Shown: positions 1 through 10,949 of the stretch, in pieces
Layout: every line of letters begins with the position of its first letter
Position numbering within the stretch: position 1 is the stretch's first letter
Source: Branchiostoma floridae
Lineage: Eukaryota; Chordata; Leptocardii; Amphioxiformes; Branchiostomatidae
Assembly: GCF_000003815.2 (NCBI RefSeq)
Contig: NW_023365776.1
Span: forward strand, 64,001-128,000
DNA: 64,000 nt
Reading direction: 5' to 3'
The notes under the pieces: generated by a model
The model's input: the letters and a program-made list of their open reading frames with translations, nothing else
Told to the model about the DNA's origin: nothing
Database searches by the model: none
Program-made: the position numbers and the translations under genes

Positions 1-257
1 GCTTCGATGCGGGTTCTTGCCGGGCTGGCTCCACTGATCCGGGGTGCGGCTCCGAAGAGGTCGAGTACGTAGCGCCCTGGCTTCAAAGAAACAATTTTCG
101 GCCAAGGAAGTGATCGGTACACGAACTGCGATCTGCTGGGACAGGGAGTATTCCGGATTTCCCAGTCTGATGCCAACACATGAGACGAGAACTCAGGAAA
201 TATTCAAGAAAAGTAAGAAAATTTTCAGAGCAAAAGTCTGTGTGCTTTCACCTCGGG
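1..257. other. Window edge, no recognised gene
   Basis: Moderately GC-rich sequence before the duplicated segment. An open frame of 101 codons crosses it (44-349), but it runs straight into duplicated repeat DNA and has no recognisable domain, so I do not call a gene here. Confidence 0.4.
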
Positions 258-2175
258 TCTACTACGGGTTGCAGCGTGGAATGTTACTCAATGTTTTAGC
301 AACACATCAAGAGTATTCACGGCTGCATTCCAACTACTCCTTAACGTGATATAAGCAACGTTGTAGAGAAGGAGAAGAAGAAGAAGAAGAACTTTATTGC
401 GCCACGTTGTAACAGATACAATGTATGTCAATCTGTATATACATGGGAGTTGTACTATGTACTATTGCAATAATCTAACAACTACTCTAATCTTATCTAT
501 TGTAATAGTATAAACAATCTTGTTGATATCATAAAAGCTAAAACTTCCGAACATTATGTCAATATTGCATTGTCTCGTTTTAGCAATAAGTTGTAACTGA
601 ATAAATTGGCCTACGTAGGTAGATATATGAACATGATATGATAATAACATATAGAAACATATATTCATGGCGACTGTGTTTTCCTCTATAGACTGATCAC
701 TGTGTTAAAGAGTTGGTAGACTTCCCTGAGCCATCTCCAGCTAGTGTTACCGAAAACCTGGCCATCCGTACAACTTTCTATATCTACAAAATAATACGTT
801 TTATTTTCTATCAATTTGAAAACCCCTCAGCAATTTCAAAACTTCGCCGCTGATTTAGCTACGAACAAAAAAAACGTCCATCAATTGATCAGGAAAAAGA
901 CCTTAAAGAATACACAATTCTCACACCAGATATGTTTACAGAGGCAGTAATATCTTTCTGAGAAGAGTCAAATCGACCCCTAATCGTAAAAATAACTCCA
1001 AACCGAGACCATAAAAAGCGACATTTCAGCTGTACAGAGCACATTTGACAACAAGAATAAGCGGCAATAATATAAAACTGTTAGGATGCAAGGTACTTTC
1101 AAGTGATAAAGTATTTCTATTAGTTTAGTAGACGTGTGTTTTGGTGGAATATTGACATTTTATCTAAAGGACTGCTGAAATAAGCTACTTGTCACAAGCT
1201 CGAATCCTTGTTAACAGAGCCTGATAGACTGGAACTGTACATGTCAAAGACTACTGCATAAGGTGAACATTTAAACGTTTAAGTTAACACATGATACTGT
1301 GTGACTGATGTTTGTGTTACGAATGCTTACGGTGCATGCATATGGCAAATAATCGGTGAATATTTGTACTCTAATGCATTGTAGCTTCCGACTTTCTATT
1401 GGCTTACTTGCAGTCAATTTTCATTATTACATACGTTAACAGCATAATAATCAGCTGATGTGTTTGGGGCGTTTGTGTAACTTTACATGTTACCGGCAAT
1501 TGAAAGAACCTTGCCTACTGCTTTGTTTCTCAATTGATTTCAAACCGTCAAGAAATTATTTGTACTTGATATGTAGGTCGACGTCATCGTTTGAGACTGC
1601 ATGTGTTCATCACCTGAAGCAGGTAATTCTACTTGAAGGTGCCTACCTGTTACCAATTTGATTTCAGCTGTTTAAAGAACAAAGGTATAGCATAAAAATG
1701 ACGCAATGTGCGTTAATTGTGACGCTTGAATCTAATTCAATAAATCATTAAGTGATTGTTGAACGTCGTTTAAACTTCAAAAATTATTCAGTTACTTTGC
1801 AACAACGATTTAATGTCTTGGACAGTTGGAGGTTCATCACGTTATATGTAAAACTCTGTATACTCTTAACTTCCAAACCTCATGGCGTCAAGATTACAAA
1901 GTCTGCGTTACTTTTATCATTTGAATTTTATAGGAGAAGCCGTCAACGGAAAGTAGAAAAAATTGCTAAAAACTACTTAGTTGCGTTTCTATAAGGCTTG
2001 AAAACTGTAGGACTCTCCCGGAATCTCGATGATCCGGAAAGCAACTTCTCACTTGATTTCAGACATTATGACGTCACGATGACGCAATGGGCGTTAAATT
2101 TGATGCTTGAATCTGATTAAGAAGTCATTAAGTGATTGTTGAAAGACGTTCGGACGTCAAAATTTTAGTTACCTT
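258..2175 (+). repeat. Segmental duplication, copy A
   Basis: This block recurs in direct orientation at 3579-7900. Matching landmarks are TCTACTACGGGTTGCAGCG (258 and 3579), the LINE 3' tail GCGCCACGTTGTAACAG (about 398 and 3720), CCTGAGCCATCTCCAGC (about 726 and 4429), GCATAAGGTGAACATTTAA (about 1256 and 6969) and GTTTGGGGCGTTTGTGTAAC (1461 and 7189). Inside it, a shorter unit around TGACGCAATG...TCATTAAGTGATTGTTGAA appears twice (about 1700-1775 and 2075-2150). The short open frames here are equally present in copy B and are not convincing genes. Confidence 0.8.
370..690 (-). mobile_element. LINE 3' end fragment
   Basis: Reverse-complement sequence ends in a poly-A-like (TTC)n tail, and its 3' region encodes the residues TYVGQF, resembling VYVGQF at the C-terminus of the longer LINE at 38564-42339. 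The nucleotide stretch GGCCTACGTAG is shared with that element as well. It is a severely 5'-truncated copy and was duplicated with the rest of copy A; the sister fragment lies at about 3690-4010. Confidence 0.6.
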
Positions 2176-2179
2176 GAAA

Positions 2180-2284
2180 CAAACGAGAATGTCGGGCGAA
2201 ACATTGAAGAAGTGCAGTGCGAGTTAACTGTGTGCGACCCTAGACATCCAAATGTCTGTCCTGCGTCTGCATACCCGTATCAAG
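2180..2284 (+). CDS. Possible exon upstream of the CARD exon
   Basis: A frame reading ...VQCELTVCDPRHP... is open through this stretch and stops at a strong donor (CAAG|GTAAGT, exon end 2284). The donor leaves one base of a codon, matching the two-base start of the acceptor at 2526, so the splice keeps the CARD frame. The 5' border is not defined. It lies immediately beyond the duplicated block, so it is unique to copy A. No domain is recognised, and the exon rests only on frame and splice signals. Confidence 0.35.
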
Positions 2285-2525
2285 GTAAGTCATTCAGCTC
2301 CGTTCAAAGCAGTCGTTCAGTTCCTTGAAAATGTTGCCTTAAGTTTCTAGTATTTTGATATTTTACAGCCAGACCATCGACCTTTTTGTGTGTTTGTATC
2401 CTGCGGAACGTTTGTTGCTACTTATGCTCCTACCATTCTCTGTTTGCAAGCCCGTCAATGAAAATGATGTCACCCAAACCTTTGAAATATCTTTTTCAAC
2501 ACATTTCTATACTTTCATTACAAAG

Positions 2526-2797
2526 GGCCGGCAGAGGACCTTGAAGATCTGATTAAGAGGAACTACCCACTGCTGAAGGAAAGGCTTCAGGTGTCAGACC
2601 TATTTCCTCTTCTCATCCAGCGGGGCTTCCTGCAGATTCAAGAGAAGGAAAAAATCAACAGTACAACAACCACACAGGGGAAGGCCGAGGCTCTCTTGGA
2701 CCTTCTTAGTCAGCAGGGAAAGTGCAGCAGCTATGAGTTTGTGGAGATTCTTAAGGAAGGAAAGCATAAGCATATCATAGACCAATTGAAACAATAG
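2526..2797 (+). CDS. Terminal exon encoding a CARD (death-fold) domain
   Basis: After a pyrimidine-rich tract and acceptor (TTACAAAG|GG), an open frame of 90 residues ends in TAG at 2795-2797. It reads as a caspase recruitment domain. A first helix contains LEDLIKRNYPLLKERL, followed by the typical hydrophobic-then-glycine turn (FPLLIQRGFLQIQEKEKI), the LLDLLSQQGKCSSYEFVEIL segment with its conserved G-x(4)-F spacing, and a last helix HIIDQLKQ. CARDs are homotypic adaptor domains of about 90 residues, usually in cytosolic apoptosis or inflammation signalling. The domain ends at the stop codon, so it is C-terminal here. Upstream exons other than the candidate ending at 2284 are not identified, so the full protein could be CARD-only or carry another N-terminal domain. 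The acceptor could alternatively be at 2534 or 2536. The DEATH or DED fold is the main alternative. Confidence 0.72.
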
Positions 2798-3578
2798 CCA
2801 TGACTGGTAATTTCAGTTCTGTTAACGTGATACATGTACATTGTATCAATGTGTACAATGTACTCAATTCTAAGTGTAATTAAGTCAATATAGAGCCTGC
2901 CACAAAATATAGATTGATACATGTATCACGTAATGCAAAATGAAGAAGGCAACAGTGGATAAATTCTCAAAGGATCCAGGCATTTCAGACACCATCCATC
3001 ATCTTTCATTAGTGACTATGGATGAGTCTATCAGTGAATGCAGCATGAACTGTACATACATGAACAATCTTAATTGGTATGATGATTTGTTACTGGAAAA
3101 ATCAGTTTTCTACTGTTAAACCTGGTACTGTATTGATCTTTTGTTGTGCAAAGTCTTGCGTCTTATTTTTGCATATATAAAGCACATGCAATGTAACGTT
3201 GAGTCACTTGAAAGTTTATTTTGAATGCATGTTCCCAAGGCTGATTCCAAGCCAAACACTACATTTCCAAGGCAGCTTTGACTAGCTTGGTTCCTAGCTG
3301 AAACGCTGATACAATGACTGAAAAATGTATGGTTTTGATTTTTCAACTAATAAGCTTGAAGGTAAAGTTGATTAATGTCAGTTGGTACAAAGAAAAAGAA
3401 GTTAATCACACAGTAACCTTACTAACTGTTGCACAGTAGCAACATTAGGGCCGCATTGTGTTCATGTAAACTACCTTCTAAGCAGAAATAACAAAGCTCC
3501 TTGTACACAGCCAAGTGATTAAACCATAGATGTTTCGGTAAAAGCTTTGTTACTTTCCTCAACGGAATACTGACCTAT
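2798..3578. other. Intergenic, nothing recognised
   Basis: AT-rich sequence downstream of the CARD exon. I see no coding exon with splice signals, no RNA gene and no strong repeat. Confidence 0.5.
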
Positions 3579-4033
3579 TCTACTACGGGTTGCAGCGTGG
3601 AATGTTACTCAATGTTTTAGCAACACATCAAGAGTATTCACGGCTGTATTCCAACTACTCCTTAACGTGATATAAGCAACGTTGTAGAGAAGGAGAAGAA
3701 GAAGAAGAAAAACTTTATTGCGCCACGTTGTAACAGATACAATGTATGTCAATCTGTAAATACATGGGAGTTGTACTATGTACTATTGCAATAATCTAGC
3801 AACTACTCTAATCTTATCTATTGTAATAGTATATAATATCATACAAGCTAATACTTCAGAAATTTATGTCAATATTGCATTGTCTCGTTTTAGCAATGAG
3901 TTGTAACTGAATGAATTGGCCTACGTACTAGGTAGATATATGAACGTGATATGAGAATATGTAAACATGACATGAGAATAATATATAGAAACATATATTC
4001 ATGGCGACTGTGAAAATGGTTTCACAAGTTTTC

Positions 4034-4035
<2 letters not shown>

Positions 4036-4070
<35 letters not shown>
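4036..4070. repeat. (TA)n microsatellite
   Basis: An uninterrupted TA dinucleotide run of about 35 bases, present in copy B but not at the matching place in copy A. Confidence 0.9.
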
Positions 4071-4073
<3 letters not shown>

Positions 4074-5589
4074 TGATCACTGTGCAAATAGTGTAGCTGT
4101 GTGACAAAAATTAATAAATCACACCACCGTGAGCTCTTTTAGTGTTTTTTCTTCGTTGAATTTCTTGCTTTATTGATTAGTATTTCTCGCCAATTTGTCT
4201 ATGCAATTTCAAACTTATTCAACATTGGGCCCGGGCCAAACCAATCTTCCCATCCTGGGGGACCGATTTTAGGCCTAACTTTAGGCCGATCTTGCTGGTC
4301 TCCGTTTGCACCATTTTCTGTCACACATCCTGTATCTATACAATATTTAAAATTATAATGGATACGAACCAGAACAAACGCAGAGACTGAAAACTGTGCC
4401 TTCGTTTTTACGGAGGTGATAAACTTTCCTGAGCCATCTCCAGCTTGTGTTCCCGAAAACCTGCAGCTGGACATCCATACAACTTTCTATATCTACAAAT
4501 ACGTTTTTTTTCTATAAATTTGAAAACCCCTCTGCAAGTTCAAAACTTCGCCGCTGATTTAGCTACGAACAACAAACCGTCCCATCAGTTAATCAGGAAA
4601 AAGAGCTTAAAGGATACACAATTCTGACCACGTATGTTTAGAGGAGCAGTAATACCTTTCCGAGTCAAATCGGCTCCTATCGTAAAAATAACTCCGAACC
4701 GAGACCATAATAAGCGACATTTCAGCTGAACAGAGCACATTTCACAACAAGAATATGCAACGATAATATACAGCTGTTAGGATACAAGGTACTTACAAAT
4801 GATTAAGTACTTCTATTTGTTTAGCAGACGTGTGTTTTGGTTGAATATCGAAATTCGTATCCAAATCACTGAAGTAGCCTACTAGTCGCAAGCTCGAATC
4901 CTTGATATGCTAACGTCACATTTGCACAAAGGGGCCCGGCCGGGTAGGTTAGGGGCGGAATTGTTGTACTTTCGGGCGGGGCCCCGTGAGACCCCCGGCG
5001 GCTGCCGGGCTATTTTGGGGCTCGGGCGGGGCCCCGGTTGATTCTAAGTCGGACCTAAAATCAACCGGGGTCCGGGCAGGAAAATACGCCGAATCAAAGC
5101 CGTCAACTAATCGTGAACGCATCGGCAGAGTCCCCTACAGTACCTGCCCGGTACCCGCCCGGTACCCCGACGGTACTCGACGGTACAGGCCCAACCTTCT
5201 TGCATTACAAACTATTGCATCCGTTGTGTCATCCCGGAACAACGCCAGGGCCGCTGACGGGTCCCTCTGTCATCAAACAGGACAAGTTGGGCCATGGTCA
5301 CATTTCCACATAGGGACCCTGGCGGGTAATTTGCGGACTATTTTTTGGCTCTTCCGGTTGGGGTCCTGCTGGTCTCCCAGCGGCTGCCGGGTTATTTTTG
5401 GTCTCGGGCGGGGCCCCGGTTGGTTTTAAGTCGGACTTAAAATGAACCGGGATCCCGGTGGGGAAATTATTAGGGAAATATCATCAGTAAAAAACTCACT
5501 TTCTACTCTTCTCAATGGAAGGTCCCACACGCATAAGGCTCATAAACGACTCAAAGTCGCAAGAATGTTCTCGCATTTATAGCTTGCTC

Positions 5590-6089
5590 ATCAGCGTCAT
5601 CATCATCGGTCGACGTGATCAAATGTAGACATGTTCGCACATGTCTACACACGACGGGGTTATACCGCCCCTTACGGGGTGACATACCCTTTCGTAGGCT
5701 AATTACAAGACGGGGATGCGCCAGGTCTCCCGTCCGGGTGAATGATGTAATTCACCATGTGGCTGATACGAGACAGAGGTTCGCCAGGCCTCCATCCGGG
5801 TGATTTGAAGTGAATCACCAACTCCCGACAGAAGGATTTGCACCAACGCACACCGCACCATCGCACGTGTGGGGGTTCTTTAACGTGCATGGGGTATGGC
5901 TCTCCCCATACACGGGACCTCCATTTAACGTCCTATCCGAGGGACGACTCATTTTCACTTGAGTAAAGTGAGGAAAGTCGTGTAAAGTGCCTTTCCCAAG
6001 GGCACAAGACCGGCAACACGGTAGGCGGATTCGAACCGGCGACCTCTCGATCACGGGCCGAATACAATACCACTGTGCTACGCGGCCCC
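5590..6089 (-). mobile_element. tRNA-derived SINE
   Basis: On the minus strand the element starts GGGGCCGCG, followed by a near-consensus RNA polymerase III A box (TAGCACAGTGG, 6070-6080) and a consensus B box (GGTTCGAATCC, 6027-6037). The tRNA-like head is followed by a long unrelated body and a (TGATGA)-rich tail near 5600. The body contains a tandem pair of about 57-bp units (about 5705-5820), each beginning with a GTGA(A/T)T...TCACCCGGA segment. The head is not a functional tRNA gene because no intact acceptor stem is visible. Confidence 0.75.
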
Positions 6090-6566
6090 ACAAACTCATC
6101 AGCGTATCGTAGACCCAAAACATGGTTCGGAGCCTAACCCAACATCTTCTTCTCTGGTACTGCCGTTCTCGCTTGTCTCTTCTCTTCCACTACCCATGTA
6201 GCAAGAATGAAACGGTGACGAACCGTCGCCACCCTCACTCAGCCTGAGTTGAGCCAGCAGCATGTGCTCATCCTGTCGGTCAAAGTGGCATTTTCCGCTT
6301 CTACTAGTACTAGTACTACGTGGCACACTTGCAAAAGTCAACGGAGACGACCCAACCAATGCTTATATACCCCCCCCCCCAAAGAAAAACCAAAAAAAAC
6401 ATGACGGTCGTGGTTCGCGGGGCGTACGACAGGGACCATAGAGTTGTCTACAAGGGGTGAATCGGCCGACCCACTGCCAGACCCCTACGGGGTACCCGTG
6501 GACATCCCCAGGGCAGCTTACGGTTGCCTGCCGGACATCGAGTGATAAAGGGTTAAAGCATACGAC

Positions 6567-6754
6567 TACTGTAAATGCAGAAATGTTCGCGGTGGATTAA
6601 TGTTCGCGGTTTTTTAAATCCACCGCGAACATTTTTCTATAAAGGTATTAGATCGCAGTCGATGGTGTTACCGCGAAATTAAATCCACCGCGAAAAGTCA
6701 TTTTCCCCGCTACCGCGAAATTAAATCCCCGCGAACTTAAATGCATTTACAGTA
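6567..6754. mobile_element. MITE with TACTGTAAATGCA termini
   Basis: Inverted ends TACTGTAAATGCA and TGCATTTACAGTA bracket an interior rich in GTTCGCGG and CCGCGAA motifs and capable of folding back. A second copy of the family lies at 32779-32983. No coding capacity; a non-autonomous DNA element. Confidence 0.75.
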
Positions 6755-7904
6755 TTGCACGAAAGCCGCCGGAATGCCCAACGGAGCCCCCCGGGTCCTC
6801 TTACGGGACGCGTGAAGAAAAAATGATTTGTGACTGTGTGAGCCGATGTCTACCCGGCTTCAGAGCCCGGCCGGGGCCTACATCGGTTAGACACCGCACG
6901 GACACCCTGGGTAATGTGACGTAGGCCTAACAGAGATAGACCGAAGCTGTGTAGGTCAAAGATGACTGCATAAGGTGAACATTTAACGTTGCATGTTTTA
7001 ATAGTGCACATGATACTGTGTGACTCATTTTGTGTTACGAATACGTATACGTAGTTACGGTGCATGTATATGGCAAATAATCGATGTGTCAATATTTGCT
7101 ATACTCAAATAGCTTCCGACTTTCTATTTGCTTACTTGCAGTCATTTTACATTATTACATACGTTAACAGCATAATAATCAGCTGATGTGTTTGGGGCGT
7201 TTGTGTAACTTAACATGTTACCGGCAATTGAAAGAACCTTGCCTACTGCTTTGTTTCTCAATTGATTTCAAACCGTCAAGAAATTATTTGTACTTGATAT
7301 GTAGGTTATCGTTTGAGACTGTATGTGTTCATCACCTGAAGCAGGTAATTGTACTTCAAGGTGCTTACCTGTTACCAATTTGATTTCAGCTGTTTAAAGA
7401 ACAAAGTTATAGCATAAAATGACGCAATGTGCGTTAATTGTGACGCTTGAATCTAATTCAATAAATCATTAAGTGATTGTTGAACGTCGTTTAAACTTCA
7501 AAAATTATTTAGTTACTTTGCAACAACGATTTAATGTCTTGGACAGTTGGAGGTTCATCACGTTATATGTAAAACTCTGTATACTCTTAACTTTCAAACC
7601 TCATGGCGTCAAGATTACAAAGTCTGCGTTACTTTTATCACTTGAATTTTATAGGAGAAGCCGTCAACGGAAAGTAGAAAGCCATTTGATTGCTAAAAAT
7701 TACTTAGTTGCGTTTCTACAAGGCTGGATAACAGTAGGACTCTTCCGGAATCTCGATGATCCAGACAGCAACTGTTCACTGTTGTTTTGATTTCAGACAT
7801 TATGACGTCACGATGACGCAATATGCGTTAAATTTGATGCTTGAATATGATTTGAGAAGTCATTAAGTGATTGTTGAAAGACGTTCGGACGGTAAAATTT
7901 GTAA

Positions 7905-8210
7905 GTTACCTTGCCAAAAGGCGTATAATGTGGCTCATACCCCGCTATGGCTCATACCTGAATCTCCTTGTGCAGAGCTATACACCACTCAAAAAGTCAA
8001 GACAACAGCAAGTCCAGATCACGATATATCAAACCGAAATTCCGCTGCAGTACCATAAAAGGTTCCTTGCAGGCCCGAAAGGTAATAATTCTTTACGTCT
8101 TATCAAGACATATTCATATCGAAAACATCAAGACAACCCATCCAGGCATTCTTAATGTATCGTGGTCACAGACAGACAGACAGACACACTCTCAAACTCT
8201 ACCTAAAACA
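7905..8210 (+). repeat. CA-tailed dispersed repeat (family of 37.6-37.9 kb)
   Basis: Shared signature pieces are AGAGCTATACACCACT, GATATATCAAACCGAAATTC, GCAGTACCA and a terminal (CAGA)n/(CACA)n tail before AACATAACC. Related copies lie at about 33750-34060 (+), 37600-37925 (+) and 26040-26255 (-). Short open frames here are by-products. Confidence 0.5.
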
Positions 8211-8399
8211 TAACCTTCTCTAACATTGTGTCCATCATTATGCGAAAAAAAAGTTGTTATAATTGTTTTGTATCTCAGCTCAAATAAGAAATCAGGAAAA
8301 CACACGGCGTAGAAGGCAACAGGGAGTAAACAACCTGCTCAATGTTAATATTTAAACTGGCAGAGGCAGAAAATCAATATTATATCACGCATATATGAT

Positions 8400-8632
8400 A
8401 GGCAAATATATCAAAGACTGATTCGCTATTAGAAAGAATACTGAAACCCATGATTAGCCCAACTCGATTGTAACACTGTATCAAAGACTTATATTAGCCC
8501 TTCTTGTTGTGTTAATTAGGATGTTTTAGTTATTACGTCTTATTCTGTACACCTATTTTGTACTTTGAGTAAAAGTCGTTGCCATACATTGTACCATGTA
8601 CAAGTGTCGTGCAATAAAGTTCTTCTTATATG
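8400..8632 (+). mobile_element. LINE 3' end fragment, plus orientation
   Basis: The stretch GCCATACATTGTACC followed by GTGCAATAAAG is the same as the reverse complement of the 3' end of the LINE at 38564-42339. Only the untranslated tail is present. Confidence 0.5.
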
Positions 8633-8639
8633 TACACGC

Positions 8640-9149
8640 CTCAGAGTAGTTTGTCAAAGTTCAGTTGCATTCAATGCTGTTCATTTCTTAAGCCTACAAA
8701 CTATTTTTTTTTTAATGTTTGGAAACAATGGAGGATTGTAGAACAATTCACAGCCCAAATATGACCGGGTAGGTCTCGGAATATTTTGAGCAACAAGCAA
8801 ACCATGTTTATTTATCGTTATATATGGTAATATTCAAATGTCCAGCTTCAGACAATCAGCAACACCCTATAAATAAGACTAATCTAAAATAGTTTGTCAC
8901 ACTGCATCGCGGATCAGCTACTGGGACAAGTATCCTGCCAGCAGAGAAGCAACAAGACTACAAAACGGCTTTCATATCTTCCTGGTAAGAAGGTGCCAAC
9001 TGAAGATATTCTGACTGTTCCCAAAGGTAAGTTTGGATCAACCTTAAGGGTAAGTATGCAGCAGTGATAAATCATAATGTCCTGTACTTATGTGCCCCAC
9101 AAGGGGGAGGACATCATAGCCACAAACATTATTGTAAAGCTAAAGATAT
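8640..9149. other. No recognised feature
   Basis: AT-rich sequence. I see no convincing exon, RNA gene or repeat. Confidence 0.4.
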
Positions 9150-9696
9150 AACCCGCCGTACGTGTTTTTGTCCGTACGATTTTTTTTTGGAGGCCACGTC
9201 TGCCACGTTTTTTTTTTCTGAAAACTTGGGGAAGGAATGGCAAGAGCAGGGAGGGCGTACGTACGTCTCAACGCACGTCACTCGCACGGTTGCGTATGTG
9301 TTTAGTACGCCACGTCTGTCCGTGAGCGGTTACATGCATTGTTTGTTGCGCAAGGGGCAAGGAAGTTGTACGTACGACTTATGTGCGATTTCCATGTTAC
9401 CGTATGCAGGCCGTACTTACACGTGCTGCTTACGTACGGTTTCCTTACTCACTCACATTGGCTGTACAGGGCACGCGCGTACTGACTCGTCCGGGGGTGA
9501 ATCCACAGCCTGAACGTAGGGAAAGTTCTGCATTGACGTAAAGTGCTACGGCGTGTCTGCGTGCTCGGAAATCCGCTGGATTCCGTAGAATTTCCGATGG
9601 AGGCGGTACTTACCACTTACGGATCCCAAAAGATTGGCCATGTTTCTGCACGTAGACTTGCACAATACTCAATTGCACGTACGGCGGGTTGTGCCC
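9150..9696. mobile_element. Non-autonomous DNA element with ACCCGCCGTACGTG ends
   Basis: The left end ACCCGCCGTACGTG (9151-9164) is inverted as CACGTACGGCGGGTTGTGCCC at the right. The interior is full of short CGTACG words. Related copies lie at 22741-23177 (inverted relative to this one) and about 35150-35403, the latter sharing GGCGGTACTTACCACTTACG. The 149-codon open frame inside it is repeat-derived. Confidence 0.65.
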
Positions 9697-10940
9697 TTCG
9701 TCGTATCAGGAGAACGTTTCAATGTTCCCAAAAGCACCATTATTGTATTAAGTTTGGTCACACACTCTAACCATTTTGAAAGGAAGAAATTTCGGCAAAC
9801 AGTGAAATACACGCAAATTCACAGAGGTCAGGAAATTTGCGTAGTACCACGTTTTCATGAACTTCAATATGTTGAAATCTGTATAACATTTAGTTAAGAA
9901 TTTTCAAAAATTGCTCGCTTGATTTTGTTAAGTTAATTGTAGTGTTTAATGTTGGCAGGAGATTTTACCAAATTGGAAGTACAGTTATTTTATGCCAATG
10001 TGAAAAGATGGACATTGTGCATGGACAAATCGTTACTGAAATTATTACTTGTATAATTTCAACCCACACCCAAACATCATTCTCTTCAAATCCCGTCGGG
10101 GCGACATCACCGTATTCTACCGTTCGATAGTAATTGTCAAATATATGTCATATGACATCGTTATCGAATTTACATGTACATGCCAACAGACTGGTTCATC
10201 TAACTTAGATTTTCTGTACTCCTTCTTTATGCTTTACATTTCTTGTTGTTTTTTTTTCTTTGATTCTTTTCAAGTCAGTGCTGTCATTTTGGCCAGGCTT
10301 TCAGACAGCCTATCATTTATCCACATGTGTGCTGTTAATTGTTTACTTTCATCTACCGTGAAAAATAGACACGAAAGCAAAACGTACTCTTACAAGTTGC
10401 CGCCCAGACAATCAATGTGTAAACAGGTACGGTTTAAAGATTAGATTAAGGTCTCATTGATGAGTTTTTTCTTCCCATAGACTTCTATGTTAAATTCGTT
10501 CGTTGTTTACATGGGCGCGTTCATAATGAAGCTACATGAAATATCAGCAGAATTTTCATTCTATGTTGAGCACATTTACCCTATATCGTGGAAAAAAATT
10601 GCCAACGTCAACTATACACAGGTTCTTTTTTTATAGCAGTTACAAACCAAGATTAGTCAATCCCAACAAAAGGCACTTTTTCGCTGTTAGTGTACAACCG
10701 CACCACTCAGAACCCAGGGCTGTGTACCTCCGACCTAGCGCGCAGCTGTAAAACTTTACCTGCTAATTTCTTAAGTTATAAACAAGCTTTCACCAATCTA
10801 ACTTTTGATATCAGTTCCGCTGGCTAAAAGGGAATTTCTCACCGATAAAAACACGCGTCCATACAGCCGTTTATTTTTTGGCTCGGAGTATACATCAATG
10901 AGACCTTACGTGTCAGGCTGAAAGTACATAATGTGTATGC
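9697..10940. other. No recognised feature
   Basis: AT-rich DNA with short spurious frames. I see no splice-framed exon or clear repeat boundaries. Confidence 0.4.
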
Positions 10941-10949
10941 TAATGACTT

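Larger units (their letters stand above)
4905..6940. mobile_element. Insertion in copy B with inverted ends; nested repeats inside
   Basis: The left end reads GCTAACGTCACATTTGCAC and then CCCGGCCGGGTAG. The right end reads GGTAATGTGACGTAGGCC and is preceded by GCCCGGCCGGGG, so the ends are inverted relatives. A separate copy of one end at 25858-25905 is flanked by TTAA, which suggests a TTAA-targeting DNA transposon family; this is an inference. The interior contains two GC-rich hairpin units with the core TAAGTCGGAC (about 5020-5090 and 5400-5460), a tRNA-derived SINE (5590-6089) and a MITE (6567-6754). Confidence 0.5.
3579..7900 (+). repeat. Segmental duplication, copy B (interrupted)
   Basis: This is the second copy of the block at 258-2175. 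It carries two extra segments absent from copy A: about 0.33 kb after a (TA)n run (about 4036-4425), and about 2 kb of GC-rich nested repeats (about 4905-6940). The part after the interruption, 6950-7900, matches 1245-2175 closely. The CARD exon that follows copy A is not present after copy B, where a CA-tailed dispersed repeat begins instead. Confidence 0.8.

Noticed and set aside
6020-6089. A functional tRNA gene on the minus strand
   Set aside because: Consensus A and B boxes are present, but there is no closed acceptor stem and a SINE body follows directly.
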